Positions 17,590-25,479 of a stretch of DNA of 50,550 nucleotides are shown here, piece after piece. The notes below the pieces were generated by a model. That model did no database searches. It was not told where the DNA came from and worked only from the letters and a program-made list of their open reading frames with translations. Source of the DNA: an uncultured beta proteobacterium (lineage in GTDB: Bacteria; Pseudomonadota; Gammaproteobacteria; Burkholderiales; Burkholderiaceae_C); the NCBI GenBank assembly GCA_903853895.1, contig CAINUX010000247.1:1-50550 (forward strand). The letters are read 5' to 3'. How positions within the stretch are numbered: position 1 is the first letter of the stretch; the number at the start of each line of letters is the position of its first letter. Position numbers and translations under genes: made by a program.

Positions 17590-18522
17590 ATGCGCGCTTT
17601 CTATAGTGACCAGTTTGTACTTCCACTGCCTGAGGGACACCGTTTTCCGATGGCCAAGTACGCCATGCTGCGCGACCAACTGGCCAGCGTGTTGCCGGCC
17701 GTTCAGATGTTGCAGGCACCGCGGGCCACTGATGGTGAATTGGCTTATGCGCACACACCGGCCTATGTGAGCGCGATCGCCGAGGGCACGGCGGAGCCAG
17801 CGGTAATGCGTGAAATTGGTTTTCCGTGGAGCGAAGCCATGGCCGAGCGAGCGCGCCGATCGGTCGGTGCCACCATTGCAGCAGCAAGGACTGCACTACA
17901 GGAGGGAATAGCGGCCAATCTGGCCGGCGGCACCCACCACGCCTACGCCGACAAGGGCGGTGGCTTCTGCGTCTTTAACGATGTGGCAGTCGCGGCGCGC
18001 GTGGTGCAAGCGGAATGGAGCCGGGAGCGTACGTCGGTTGGCGCCCATCGTCCTCCACTCAAAATAGCGGTGATTGACCTCGATGTGCACCAGGGCAATG
18101 GCACGGCGCACATCTTCCAGGGCGACGACAGCGTGTTTACGCTGTCATTGCATGGCGAGAAAAATTTCCCGTTTCGCAAGGAAGCTAGCGATCTTGACGT
18201 GCCGCTACCCGATGGCTGCACGGACGTGCCCTATCTGATGGCCCTGGACACTGCGCTGGACGCATTGTCCGTGCGCTTCAAGCCGGACTTGGTCTTCTTT
18301 TTGGCGGGGGCAGATCCCTTCGAGGGCGATCGCCTGGGTCGTCTCAAGCTGTCGGTGGATGGTATGCAGCGCCGTGATCAACGCGTGTTTGAATGGTGCC
18401 GGTCACAACGCTTTCCACTGGTCTTGCTGATGGCCGGTGGGTATGGCGTTCGCATTGAAGAGACGGTGCAGGTTCAAGTCAACACCTACCGTCTGGCGCT
18501 GGACCACTGGAATCGCTGGTGA
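17590..18522 (+). CDS. Histone deacetylase family protein (AcuC/acetylpolyamine amidohydrolase-like), copy A
   Basis: 310 residues, all zinc-hydrolase motifs present: GGTHHAYAD (about 113), DLDVHQGNGT (about 163), GADPFEGD (about 240) and GGYG (about 283). Known family members remove acyl groups from lysines (AcuC) or polyamines; the substrate here is not determined. Start: ATG at 17590 begins the conserved RAFYSDQFVLPLPEGHRFP block. It is followed 13 bp later by hemG. A broken relative lies at 21172-21653, and an unrelated-subfamily member lies at about 37977-38930. Confidence 0.93.
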   Translation: MRAFYSDQFVLPLPEGHRFPMAKYAMLRDQLASVLPAVQMLQAPRATDGELAYAHTPAYVSAIAEGTAEPAVMREIGFPWSEAMAERARRSVGATIAAARTALQEGIAANLAGGTHHAYADKGGGFCVFNDVAVAARVVQAEWSRERTSVGAHRPPLKIAVIDLDVHQGNGTAHIFQGDDSVFTLSLHGEKNFPFRKEASDLDVPLPDGCTDVPYLMALDTALDALSVRFKPDLVFFLAGADPFEGDRLGRLKLSVDGMQRRDQRVFEWCRSQRFPLVLLMAGGYGVRIEETVQVQVNTYRLALDHWNRW

Positions 18523-18535
18523 TAGCGTATCGGCC

Positions 18536-19075
18536 ATGTCCCATATCCTCATCGTCTACTCCACCACCGACGGTCACACTCGGCGGATTTGCCAGCGCCT
18601 GCAAGCCGTAATGGAGTGCAGCGGGCAGCGCGTCACGCTGGTGCCGGTGGAGCAGGTATCCACCTGTGCGCTGGAAGCCTTCGACACCATTGTGGTTGGT
18701 GCCAGCATCCGTTACGGCAAGCACTCGCGCTTGGTGCATGACTTTGTGCAAAGCAATGCCGCGTTGCTTGTCAGCAAGCCCAACGCGTTCTTCAGCGTCA
18801 ACGTGGTGGCCAGAAAGCCGGACAAGAACCTGCCAGCAACCAACCCGTATCTGCAGAAGTTCCTGCGGCAAATCGCCTGGCAACCCCGGCTGCTGGCTGT
18901 GTTTGCCGGCAAGATCAATTACCCGGTGTACAAGCCACTGGACCGTCTGATGATCCGGCTCATCATGTGGATGACCCACGGGCCGACCGGGCGCGACGCA
19001 GTGGTGGAGTTCACCGACTGGTCACAGGTGGAGGCCTTTGGCCATGCCATTGCTGCGATGCAGCCCGTTCAATGA
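18536..19075 (+). CDS. hemG: Menaquinone-dependent protoporphyrinogen IX oxidase / flavodoxin-fold protein
   Basis: 179 residues, close to E. coli HemG. FMN-binding flavodoxin loop YSTTDGHTRRI at the N-terminus, GASIRYGKH, and the C-terminal IMWMTHGPTGRD motif characteristic of HemG. It should oxidise protoporphyrinogen IX in haem synthesis. Start ATG at 18536. It converges with the CoA-transferase gene; the gap holds repeat copy 2. Confidence 0.88.
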   Translation: MSHILIVYSTTDGHTRRICQRLQAVMECSGQRVTLVPVEQVSTCALEAFDTIVVGASIRYGKHSRLVHDFVQSNAALLVSKPNAFFSVNVVARKPDKNLPATNPYLQKFLRQIAWQPRLLAVFAGKINYPVYKPLDRLMIRLIMWMTHGPTGRDAVVEFTDWSQVEAFGHAIAAMQPVQ

Positions 19076-19088
19076 ATAAACAGGCCAC

Positions 19089-19133
19089 TAGCCCTCGTGA
19101 AATAAGGCATGATCGCTACTAATAGAGTAGCAA
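19089..19133 (+). repeat. 45-bp palindromic repeat, copy 2
   Basis: It lies between the convergent hemG and CoA-transferase genes and ends two bases before the CoA-transferase stop codon. GCTACT ... AGTAGC (19115-19131) can form a short hairpin. The minus-strand frame used in pbpC is open here too. Confidence 0.88.
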
Positions 19134-19134
19134 A

Positions 19135-21066
19135 TTAGGCTGACTGACGCGCCGATTCCATGGCCTCCTGGGGCGTCTCGTAAATGTGGGCCGCCAGGCC
19201 ACGGCTCTCCAGCGCCTCGCCCAGCTTGAGGCGCATGAAGGCGCTGGTGGTGTAGCGAGACACATCGGTGTAGTACTTGTCAGTCACTTCCTTCACCATG
19301 GCCGAGTAGTCGTCCACCACCGCCTCGTCGATCTGGAAGTTGTCGTAGTTCACCACCACCAGAATCTTCTTGCCGATGGGGACGCACAGCTCTTCGGCGG
19401 CGTGGCGGATGTCTTCCACGTCTTTCTTGCTCGTCACGCGTAGTCCCTGGAAGTTGTAATACGCTGTGCCCTTGGCGGCGTCGTATTGCATACGATCTAC
19501 CAGGCTGATGGACAGCAGGGTGTCGTTGAGTTGCATGGCATCGGGCAGGAAAATGCGCGCATCCATGGGTTGTGGGTTGTTGATGACGGGCTTGAAGTCC
19601 ATGTGCGCCAGGATGTCCCTCTCGATTTCAATGCCGGGCGCAACCTCGATCAGTTCCAGCCCGCCGGGCGAGAGCTTGAACACGCAGCGCTCGGTCACGT
19701 ACAGCACGTTTTGACCGGTGCTGGACGCATACGGTCCGCTGAAGGTGACTTGCTCAATCTTGTTGACAAACTTGCGTGCACGCCCCTCCTGCAGGATGGT
19801 GACTTTGCCGTCTGCCACCTTGACCTTGAGCCCGCCCGCCGTGAACGTGCCGACAAAGACCACGGTTCGGCTATTCTGGGTGATATTGATAAAGCCACCG
19901 GCACCGGCGAGCTTCGGCCCAAAGCGGCTTACATTGATGCTGCCATTGGCGTCGCACTCGGCCAAGCCGAGGCAGGCCAGATCCAGGCCGCCACCGTCGT
20001 AGAAGTCGAACTGCTGGTTCATGTCCACCACGGCATCCGGGTTGGTGGCCGCGCCAAAGTTAACGCCGGAGGCCGGCATGCCGCCGATCACGCCAGGTTC
20101 GGCAGTCAGCGTCATGTACTTGAGAATCTTTTCCTCGTTGGCCACCGCCGCCACACCTTCGGGCATGCCGATACCCAGGTTCACCACCGCGTTGGGCAGC
20201 AGCTCGAAGGCAGCCCGCCGCGCAATCACCTTGCGCTCATCCAGCGGCATCGGTGCAATCGCGTCCAGCGGCACCCGCACCTCGGCCGAGAAGGCCGGGT
20301 TGTAGGCGCCATTGAGGTTTTGCGGATGGTTTTCCGGCGAGGCCACTACCACGCAGTCCACCAGAATGCCCGGTACCTTGACCCGGCGCGGGTTCAACGA
20401 GCCGCGTTCAGCAATGCGCTCGACCTGGGCAATGACAAAACCGCCGCTGTTCTTGGTGGCCGTGGCAATGGCCAGCATGTCCTGCGTCAGTGTTTCGCGC
20501 TCCATGGTGATGTTGCCTTCGGCGTCCGCGCTGGTGCCGCGAATAAAGGCAACAGAGATCGGCTGCGTCTTGTAGTACAGCAGCTCCTTGCCACCCAGGT
20601 TGATGACGCTGACCAGGTCTTCGGTGGTCTTGCTGCCAATCTTGCCGCCTTCCAGGCGCGGGTCCACGAAGGTGCCAAGCCCCACCTTGGACACGGTGCC
20701 CGGCAGGCCGCATGCGGTGTCACGAAACATATGTGAGATCACCCCCAGCGGCAGGTTGTAGGCCTCGACCTTGCTCTCCAGGGCCAACTTGCCGATCTGC
20801 GGCACCAGACCGTAGTGCCCGCCGATGACGCGCTTCAACATGCCTTCATGCGCCAGGTGGTTGATGCCACCGGTTCCACCGTCGCCAGGACCACCGCCGA
20901 ACAATAACGTCAGGTTGCGCGGCGTGGCAGTTTCCAGAAAGCGTTTCTCCAGCGCCAGGATAAGTTCCACGGGCACGCCATTGCTGCCAAAGCCCGCGCA
21001 GCACAGGGTGTCACCGTCGCGCAGGATTGCAATGGCTTCGGCCGCGGATACAACTTTCTTTCTCAT
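19135..21066 (-). CDS. Acyl-CoA:acetate/3-oxoacid CoA-transferase, fused subunits, YdiF-like, with C-terminal extension
   Basis: 643 residues. Alpha and beta halves are fused. The alpha half shows AGFGSNGVPVELI and GGGPGDGG; the beta half shows LGIGMPEGV and AEPGVIGG with the catalytic Glu. The enzyme moves CoA between short-chain acids. E. coli YdiF has about 530 residues; here about 110 more follow after residue 530 (an ARIFLPDAM-onwards segment that looks like a small STAS-like alpha/beta domain). Start: ATG at 21066 with AGGGAAG before it. No dehydrogenase genes adjoin. Confidence 0.92.
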   Translation of the reverse strand: MRKKVVSAAEAIAILRDGDTLCCAGFGSNGVPVELILALEKRFLETATPRNLTLLFGGGPGDGGTGGINHLAHEGMLKRVIGGHYGLVPQIGKLALESKVEAYNLPLGVISHMFRDTACGLPGTVSKVGLGTFVDPRLEGGKIGSKTTEDLVSVINLGGKELLYYKTQPISVAFIRGTSADAEGNITMERETLTQDMLAIATATKNSGGFVIAQVERIAERGSLNPRRVKVPGILVDCVVVASPENHPQNLNGAYNPAFSAEVRVPLDAIAPMPLDERKVIARRAAFELLPNAVVNLGIGMPEGVAAVANEEKILKYMTLTAEPGVIGGMPASGVNFGAATNPDAVVDMNQQFDFYDGGGLDLACLGLAECDANGSINVSRFGPKLAGAGGFINITQNSRTVVFVGTFTAGGLKVKVADGKVTILQEGRARKFVNKIEQVTFSGPYASSTGQNVLYVTERCVFKLSPGGLELIEVAPGIEIERDILAHMDFKPVINNPQPMDARIFLPDAMQLNDTLLSISLVDRMQYDAAKGTAYYNFQGLRVTSKKDVEDIRHAAEELCVPIGKKILVVVNYDNFQIDEAVVDDYSAMVKEVTDKYYTDVSRYTTSAFMRLKLGEALESRGLAAHIYETPQEAMESARQSA

Positions 21067-21171
21067 GGAACTTCCCTTTTTTGCAATAGTGAATATGGGT
21101 GCGAGTGCTCGGTTCATGCTAGCACCGGCGGAGAGGCATAAGCTTGAGCCTGGTCAAGGCTGAATCAACCG

Positions 21172-21653
21172 ATGCACGCTTTCTACAGTGACCAGTTTGT
21201 ACTTCCACTGCCTGAGGGACACCGATTTCCCATGGCCAAGTACGCCATGCTGCGCGACCAACTGGCCAGCATGTTGCCGGCCGTCCAGTTGTTGCAGGCA
21301 CCGCAGAGCCAGCGGTACTGCGTGAAATCGGTTAGGGGGATGACAGTGTGTTCACGCTGCCACTGCACGGCGACAGGAACTCTCCGTTCCGCAAAGAGGC
21401 CAGCGACCTCGATGTCCCGCTGCCCGATGGCTGTGGTGATGCGGACTATCTGGCCGCACTGGACAACACGCTGACGATGCAGGGCATGCAGTCACGCGAA
21501 CAGCGCGTGTTCGACTGGTGCCACGCCCGCCGCCTGCCGTTGGTGCTGATGATGGCCGGAGGCTATGGGGTGCGCATTGAAGAGCCTGTCGCGGTGCAGG
21601 TCAATACGTATCGGGTGGCGCTGGACTTTTGGCGGCGTTGGGGGAATGGGTAG
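21172..21653 (+). pseudogene. Decayed paralogue of the copy A histone deacetylase
   Basis: The first 133 bp match copy A at all but seven bases (about 95%). Three internal stretches are then missing relative to copy A: about 70 bp, about 297 bp and about 95 bp. They carried the HH, DVHQGN and GADP motifs, so every zinc and catalytic residue is lost except the terminal GGYG. The reading frame shifts at the first junction. The 3' part (from about 21339) is only about 74% identical to copy A, so the piece is a mosaic. Confidence 0.9.
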
Positions 21654-21683
21654 CAGCGAAGTGCTTGCAATAACTTTGGCCTG

Positions 21684-21728
21684 TAGCCCTCGCAGAATAT
21701 GCGCATGTAGCTATTAAATCAGTAGCAA
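21684..21728 (+). repeat. 45-bp palindromic repeat, copy 3
   Basis: It sits between the deacetylase pseudogene and the convergent TlpA-like gene. The sequence starts TAGCCCTCG and ends TAGCAA. Read on the minus strand in the pbpC frame it is open and would give ...LIATCAYSARA. Confidence 0.88.
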
Positions 21729-21762
21729 TTTCCGTCCAAAGGCGTCAGGACGATTCAGAGAC

Positions 21763-22260
21763 TCAAGGCATCAAATCCGCCACCCCATCCCATGCCTCCG
21801 GTGCCAGTCTGCCTTCAAAGCGGGCAACCACCTGACCCTGGGCATTGACCAGCAAGGTCAGGGGCAGCTTGGCAGGCGCAGGCAGAGTAGCGTCCTGCCG
21901 CACCGCAAACAGTCCCTTGGGCGGTGACTGGGTTTGCCCGAGTATGCGTTCGTAGGCCTGCCAGTCTGCGGGGTTGCGGTCCACGTTGACGGTGACCAGG
22001 GCAAAAGTCTTGTCGCGCCAGCCGGCCAGGTTGGCGCGCAACTCGGGCAGGCTGTCGCGGCAGACGGCGCAGGCGGTAGACCAGAAAAAGACGATGGAGA
22101 CCTTGCCGCGCAGGCGCTCCTGCGAGGCAAACTGTTCTCCAGCCAGGTTGGTGGCTTGCAGCGCTAGCGGCGCTGAGGCGGTTGACTGGGCATGGGTCAT
22201 GCCGGCCAGGCACAGCATGGCGAGCAGGGGCAGGGCTTTCAATCGTTGGGAGATGTGCAT
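21763..22260 (-). CDS. Exported TlpA-like thioredoxin-fold protein
   Basis: 165 residues: signal peptide (LLAMLCLAGMTHA), then a thioredoxin/AhpC-TSA fold with active site CAVC in FFWSTACAVCRDS and the cis-Pro region KLPLTLLVNAQGQV. It probably reduces or exchanges disulfides in the periplasm. The start at 22260 fits the signal peptide; ATG at 22293 would add 11 polar residues. Confidence 0.85.
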   Translation of the reverse strand: MHISQRLKALPLLAMLCLAGMTHAQSTASAPLALQATNLAGEQFASQERLRGKVSIVFFWSTACAVCRDSLPELRANLAGWRDKTFALVTVNVDRNPADWQAYERILGQTQSPPKGLFAVRQDATLPAPAKLPLTLLVNAQGQVVARFEGRLAPEAWDGVADLMP

Positions 22261-22352
22261 GGCAATGGGCGACTCACGAAGTGGATTCCCCATTGGTCGT
22301 TGGAGCCCGTCATTTCTTACAGGTCAATGCGTCCATGGCCAATACTCTTGGC

Positions 22353-22406
22353 TCTATAAAATCACACGCATTCGGGTTACAAGGGGAGCCAGAGGCTATG
22401 GGTGGC
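22353..22406 (+). repeat. Duplicated non-coding module, copy 1
   Basis: It contains TCTATAAAATCACA (22353-22366) running directly into ACACGCATTCGGG (22364-22376), then CAAGGG and GGCTATGGG. The same blocks recur near 23267-23280 and 23496-23534. TATAAA may also serve as a -10 box for the DUF1993 gene. Confidence 0.55.
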
Positions 22407-22453
22407 TCTGCCAACTACGCTCCCAACCATTCATCCCAACGATTAAGCCTCCC

Positions 22454-22978
22454 ATGCCCATCAGTCTGTACGAAGCATCCATACCCGTCTTCTTGCGCTA
22501 TCTCGTCCGTTTGGACGGGCTGATTGATGCAGCCCAATCGCACGCGAATGGTCACCGTATCGATGTATCCAGTCTTTTTCGGGCATCCATTGCGCCGGAC
22601 ATGCTGCCGTTCGAGACGCAGGTAGTGATCGCTTGCAACTTCGCGCTGCGTGCGTGTTTTCCGCTGGTCGGAAAACCCATTCCGCCGTATGGCGAATTTC
22701 CAGTTACTGCCAAAGGGCTTCATCAGCGCATTGCGTACGTCGTTGGACTACTCAGAACGATCCACGCAGACGAATTTGAAGGGCGAGAGGCTGCTGTTCT
22801 GGAAAGCCAGGCTGGACAGGCGCTTGTCGCACTCCAGGCGCCAGAGTTTCTGCTGCAGTACGCGCTGCCCAACTTCTTCTTTCATGTCACCGCGGCCTAT
22901 GCCATCCTTCGTGGCCAAGGCGTCGCCGTTGGAAAGGAGCATTTTGATGGTTTCCACGCCTACGGACCAGGGGTCTGA
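22454..22978 (+). CDS. DUF1993-family protein
   Basis: 174 residues. MPISLYEASIPVFLRYL at the start, FALRACFPLVGKPIP in the middle and LPNFFFHVTAAYAILRGQGV near the end fit DUF1993, a four-helix family related in fold to DinB. Function unknown. The 193-bp gap before it holds a duplicated module with a TATAAA box. The gene converges on the DUF3149 gene and is followed by repeat copy 4. Confidence 0.82.
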   Translation: MPISLYEASIPVFLRYLVRLDGLIDAAQSHANGHRIDVSSLFRASIAPDMLPFETQVVIACNFALRACFPLVGKPIPPYGEFPVTAKGLHQRIAYVVGLLRTIHADEFEGREAAVLESQAGQALVALQAPEFLLQYALPNFFFHVTAAYAILRGQGVAVGKEHFDGFHAYGPGV

Positions 22979-22994
22979 TACTCATTCTGGCCTG

Positions 22995-23039
22995 TAGCCC
23001 TCGCGGAATATGATTAAGTTGCTATGAAAGTAGTAGCAA
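22995..23039 (+). repeat. 45-bp palindromic repeat, copy 4
   Basis: It lies between the convergent DUF1993 and DUF3149 genes. TTGCTA ... TAGCAA (23019-23039) can pair. The pbpC-equivalent frame has a TAA stop here. Confidence 0.88.
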
Positions 23040-23070
23040 TTGCCCTCAAGAGGCGGTAGTGCAGGGACGC

Positions 23071-23205
23071 CTACTGCGAATCCGACTCGCGAATCTTCTT
23101 GCGGATGAAGGCGTGAAAGCCGAAGGCCAAGCCCAGGGATATGACCGATACGGCCATTGCAACCAGCCCGTAGTCGGTGGTGAACAAATCCAGAAACAGT
23201 TGCAT
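23071..23205 (-). CDS. DUF3149-family small membrane protein
   Basis: 44 residues: a DLFTTDYGLVAMAV-type start, one transmembrane helix, then a basic tail (FIRKKIRES). This matches DUF3149, common in beta- and gammaproteobacteria and of unknown role. Start ATG at 23205 with GAGGG before it; a longer in-frame reading to 23334 is not membrane-like and is rejected. Confidence 0.82.
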   Translation of the reverse strand: MQLFLDLFTTDYGLVAMAVSVISLGLAFGFHAFIRKKIRESDSQ

Positions 23206-23266
23206 GAACGCCCTCTTGGTTTGGGAGTGGTCAAATTCTAGCGGGCGCCTCGCACAGCTTGTGGGG

Positions 23267-23534
23267 TCTATAAAATCACATACAGCGGCTGCACCAAGTT
23301 GATGCCAGCCCAAACCCCGCATTGGAGTGCCCATGACGCCCGAGCAACAGCAATTTCACCAGAAGACCCGCTGGCTTCGGCCTTACACGCGGTGGGCTGC
23401 CGGGTTTTCAATTTCCACCGCGGCCTGGTTGCCAGCGGCGATACGCAATTTCCCTTTGAAAGTCGTCAAGCAGATTCTGGTGCGGTACCAGAAGAACACG
23501 CATTCGGGGTGCAAGGGCTGTTAGGGGCTATGGG
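23267..23534 (+). repeat. Duplicated non-coding module, copy 2, split by about 215 bp
   Basis: TCTATAAAATCACA at 23267-23280 and ACACGCATTCGGG...CAAGGG...GGCTATGGG at 23496-23534 match copy 1 at 22353-22393, where the two blocks adjoin. The 215 bp between them contains an 8-bp inverted repeat (CGCGGTGG 23388-23395, CCACCGCG 23415-23422). Confidence 0.5.
23333..23524 (+). CDS. Possible small basic protein, 63 residues
   Basis: ATG at 23333 has GGAG five bases upstream. The product is basic, has a weakly hydrophobic centre, and ends in CKGC. A TATAAA box lies 60 bp upstream. It may instead be chance: the stretch also contains inverted repeats and ends inside a duplicated non-coding block. No family recognised. 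Confidence 0.3.
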   Translation: MTPEQQQFHQKTRWLRPYTRWAAGFSISTAAWLPAAIRNFPLKVVKQILVRYQKNTHSGCKGC

Positions 23535-23570
23535 CAGTTGTGTTGGTGCGTTGCGCTCCTGTGCGCGCGC

Positions 23571-23724
23571 TCGGCTGGCGGACCGGGCATCCGTTCCCTG
23601 ACCCACGCTCGCGGGCTGAGGCCTCTGGTTTGCAGGCGTTGCGTCTTCAACACCTTGGCTGGTGCGCCTGCTTTGTGGCTGCCGCGAATGGGGCCGATGA
23701 ACGGACGCCCGGCCCGCCAGCCGG
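23571..23724. repeat. Long inverted repeat / structured element
   Basis: Arms 23571-23596 and 23699-23724 are inverted copies with 23 of 26 positions paired. Two of the three mismatches become G-U pairs in a minus-strand RNA. Inside, GCAGGCG (23632-23638) pairs with CGCCTGC (23665-23671), capped by CACC-TTGGCT-GGTG. No convincing gene covers 23525-23809; open frames there lack start signals. It may be a structured RNA, a MITE-like remnant or a terminator. Confidence 0.55.
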
Positions 23725-23776
23725 GGGCGTGTTTGGGGCGGAAGTGGTTATTTCAGGCCTGGGTTGGATGCACTAG

Positions 23777-24094
<318 letters not shown>

Positions 24095-24191
24095 TGCTTG
24101 CAGTGAAATCGAATTGTTCTGGCAAAGCTCTCAGCACTTAGATGCCCGCTATCCGCCTGAAGCGAAAGCCTGTCAATCACGCCCTCCCATT

Positions 24192-24212
24192 CACCACCGA
24201 AGGCGGGTGGTG
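24192..24212 (+). other. 7-bp perfect hairpin between the GIY-YIG and ybaK genes
   Basis: CACCACC, loop GAAGGCG, GGTGGTG. There is no T-tract after it, so it is not a standard terminator. The 206-bp gap 24095-24300 otherwise holds nothing I can name. Confidence 0.4.
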
Positions 24213-24300
24213 TGGCTTGCGGGCGCAGGCTCCATTCGCGGTTGCAGCAGAGCCCGCCTGGAGCAAGTTCCAGCCCATAGCCGCAAGAGACAATATCGCC

Positions 24301-24792
24301 ATGGCCAAAAGAGATCACGTTTCCGAAACCCCCGCCACCCAGCTGCTCAAGGCAAACAAGGTGGCCTACACCGAGCACCCCTACGAATACCTGGAACACG
24401 GTGGCGCCCAGCACAGCGCGCAGGTGCTGGGGTTTGATCCCTTTGCTGTGGTGAAGACGCTGGTGATGCAGGACCAGGATGCCAAGCCCCTGCTGGTGCT
24501 GATGCATGGCAATCGCAAGGTGTCCACCAAGAACCTGGCCCGCCAGATTGGGGCCAAGTCGGTCGAGCCCTGCGCGCCTGAAGTGGCCAACCGGCACAGC
24601 GGCTATCTGGTGGGCGGCACCTCGCCGTTCGGCACACGTCGGGCCATGCCGGTGTATATCGAAGAAAGTATTTTGGCCCTGCCCAAAATTTTGATCAATG
24701 GCGGACGGCGCGGCTATCTGGTGGGCATTGCGCCCGATGTGTGTGTGCAGTTGCTGGCGGCAAAGCGGGTACAGTGCGCACTGGCTGATTGA
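24301..24792 (+). CDS. ybaK: YbaK/EbsC-family Cys-tRNA(Pro) deacylase
   Basis: 163 residues. The YbaK fold is shown by TPATQLLKANKVAYTEHPYEY, VVKTLVMQ, the lysine-bearing HGNRKVSTKNLARQ, and GYLVGGTSPFGTRR. Family members hydrolyse mis-charged Cys-tRNA(Pro). Start: ATG at 24301; the ORF is open to 24142 but that part is not conserved-looking. plsY begins about 20 bp downstream. Confidence 0.92.
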   Translation: MAKRDHVSETPATQLLKANKVAYTEHPYEYLEHGGAQHSAQVLGFDPFAVVKTLVMQDQDAKPLLVLMHGNRKVSTKNLARQIGAKSVEPCAPEVANRHSGYLVGGTSPFGTRRAMPVYIEESILALPKILINGGRRGYLVGIAPDVCVQLLAAKRVQCALAD

Positions 24793-24813
24793 TTGAACTC
24801 AGGAGAACTGGTT

Positions 24814-25455
24814 TTGGATTCCCTCGTCGCTTTTTATCCCTTGCTGGCCGTCGTGGCCGCGTATCTGGTGGGCTCGTTGTCGTTTGCCGTCATCGTCAGC
24901 CGCACCATGGGCCTGAACGATCCTCGCACCTATGGCAGCAAAAACCCCGGCGCCACCAATGTGCTGCGCTCCGGCTCCAAGGCCGCCGCGGTGGTGACCC
25001 TGTTGCTGGATGCCCTCAAGGGCTGGTTGCCGGTGATGCTGGTCAAGTGGTATGGCGCTGCTTACGGGCTGGGCGATGGCACCGTGGCCCTGGTGGGGCT
25101 GGCCGCCTTTGTCGGCCACCTGTTTCCGGTGTTCTTCCGCTTTGAGGGCGGCAAGGGCGTGGCAACGGCGCTGGGTGTTCTGGTTGCCACCAGCTGGATC
25201 CTGGGGCTGGCCACGGGTGCGACCTGGCTGATCATTGCCTACTTCTTCCGCTATTCGTCGCTCGCGTCCCTGGTGGCCGCGGTGTTTGCGCCGGTGTACT
25301 ACATCTTTGGCGACGGTGTTGCCTGGGCCATGGACAAGAACATCGTGTTCTCCACCACCGTCATGTCGTTGATGCTGATTTGGCGCCATTCCGAAAACAT
25401 TTCGCGCTTGGTCAAGGGCACCGAATCCAAGCTGGGAAGCAAGAAGAAAGCTTGA
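24814..25455 (+). CDS. plsY: Acyl-phosphate:glycerol-3-phosphate acyltransferase
   Basis: 213 residues, multi-pass membrane protein. Conserved loops GSKNPGATNVLRSG and HLFPVFFRFEGGKGVATALG are the glycerol-3-phosphate and acyl-phosphate sites. It makes lysophosphatidic acid, the first step of phospholipid synthesis. Start: TTG at 24814 has AGGAG eight bases before it and gives the usual DSLVAFYPLL start; the earlier TTG at 24793 directly abuts the ybaK stop. Confidence 0.94.
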   Translation: MDSLVAFYPLLAVVAAYLVGSLSFAVIVSRTMGLNDPRTYGSKNPGATNVLRSGSKAAAVVTLLLDALKGWLPVMLVKWYGAAYGLGDGTVALVGLAAFVGHLFPVFFRFEGGKGVATALGVLVATSWILGLATGATWLIIAYFFRYSSLASLVAAVFAPVYYIFGDGVAWAMDKNIVFSTTVMSLMLIWRHSENISRLVKGTESKLGSKKKA

Positions 25456-25479
25456 TTTTCGGCGGACGCCCGGGGGCGA

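Noticed and set aside
21172..21474. Intact small gene starting at the pseudogene ATG
   Set aside because: After about 44 codons of deacetylase sequence the frame shifts at a deletion; the rest is out of frame.
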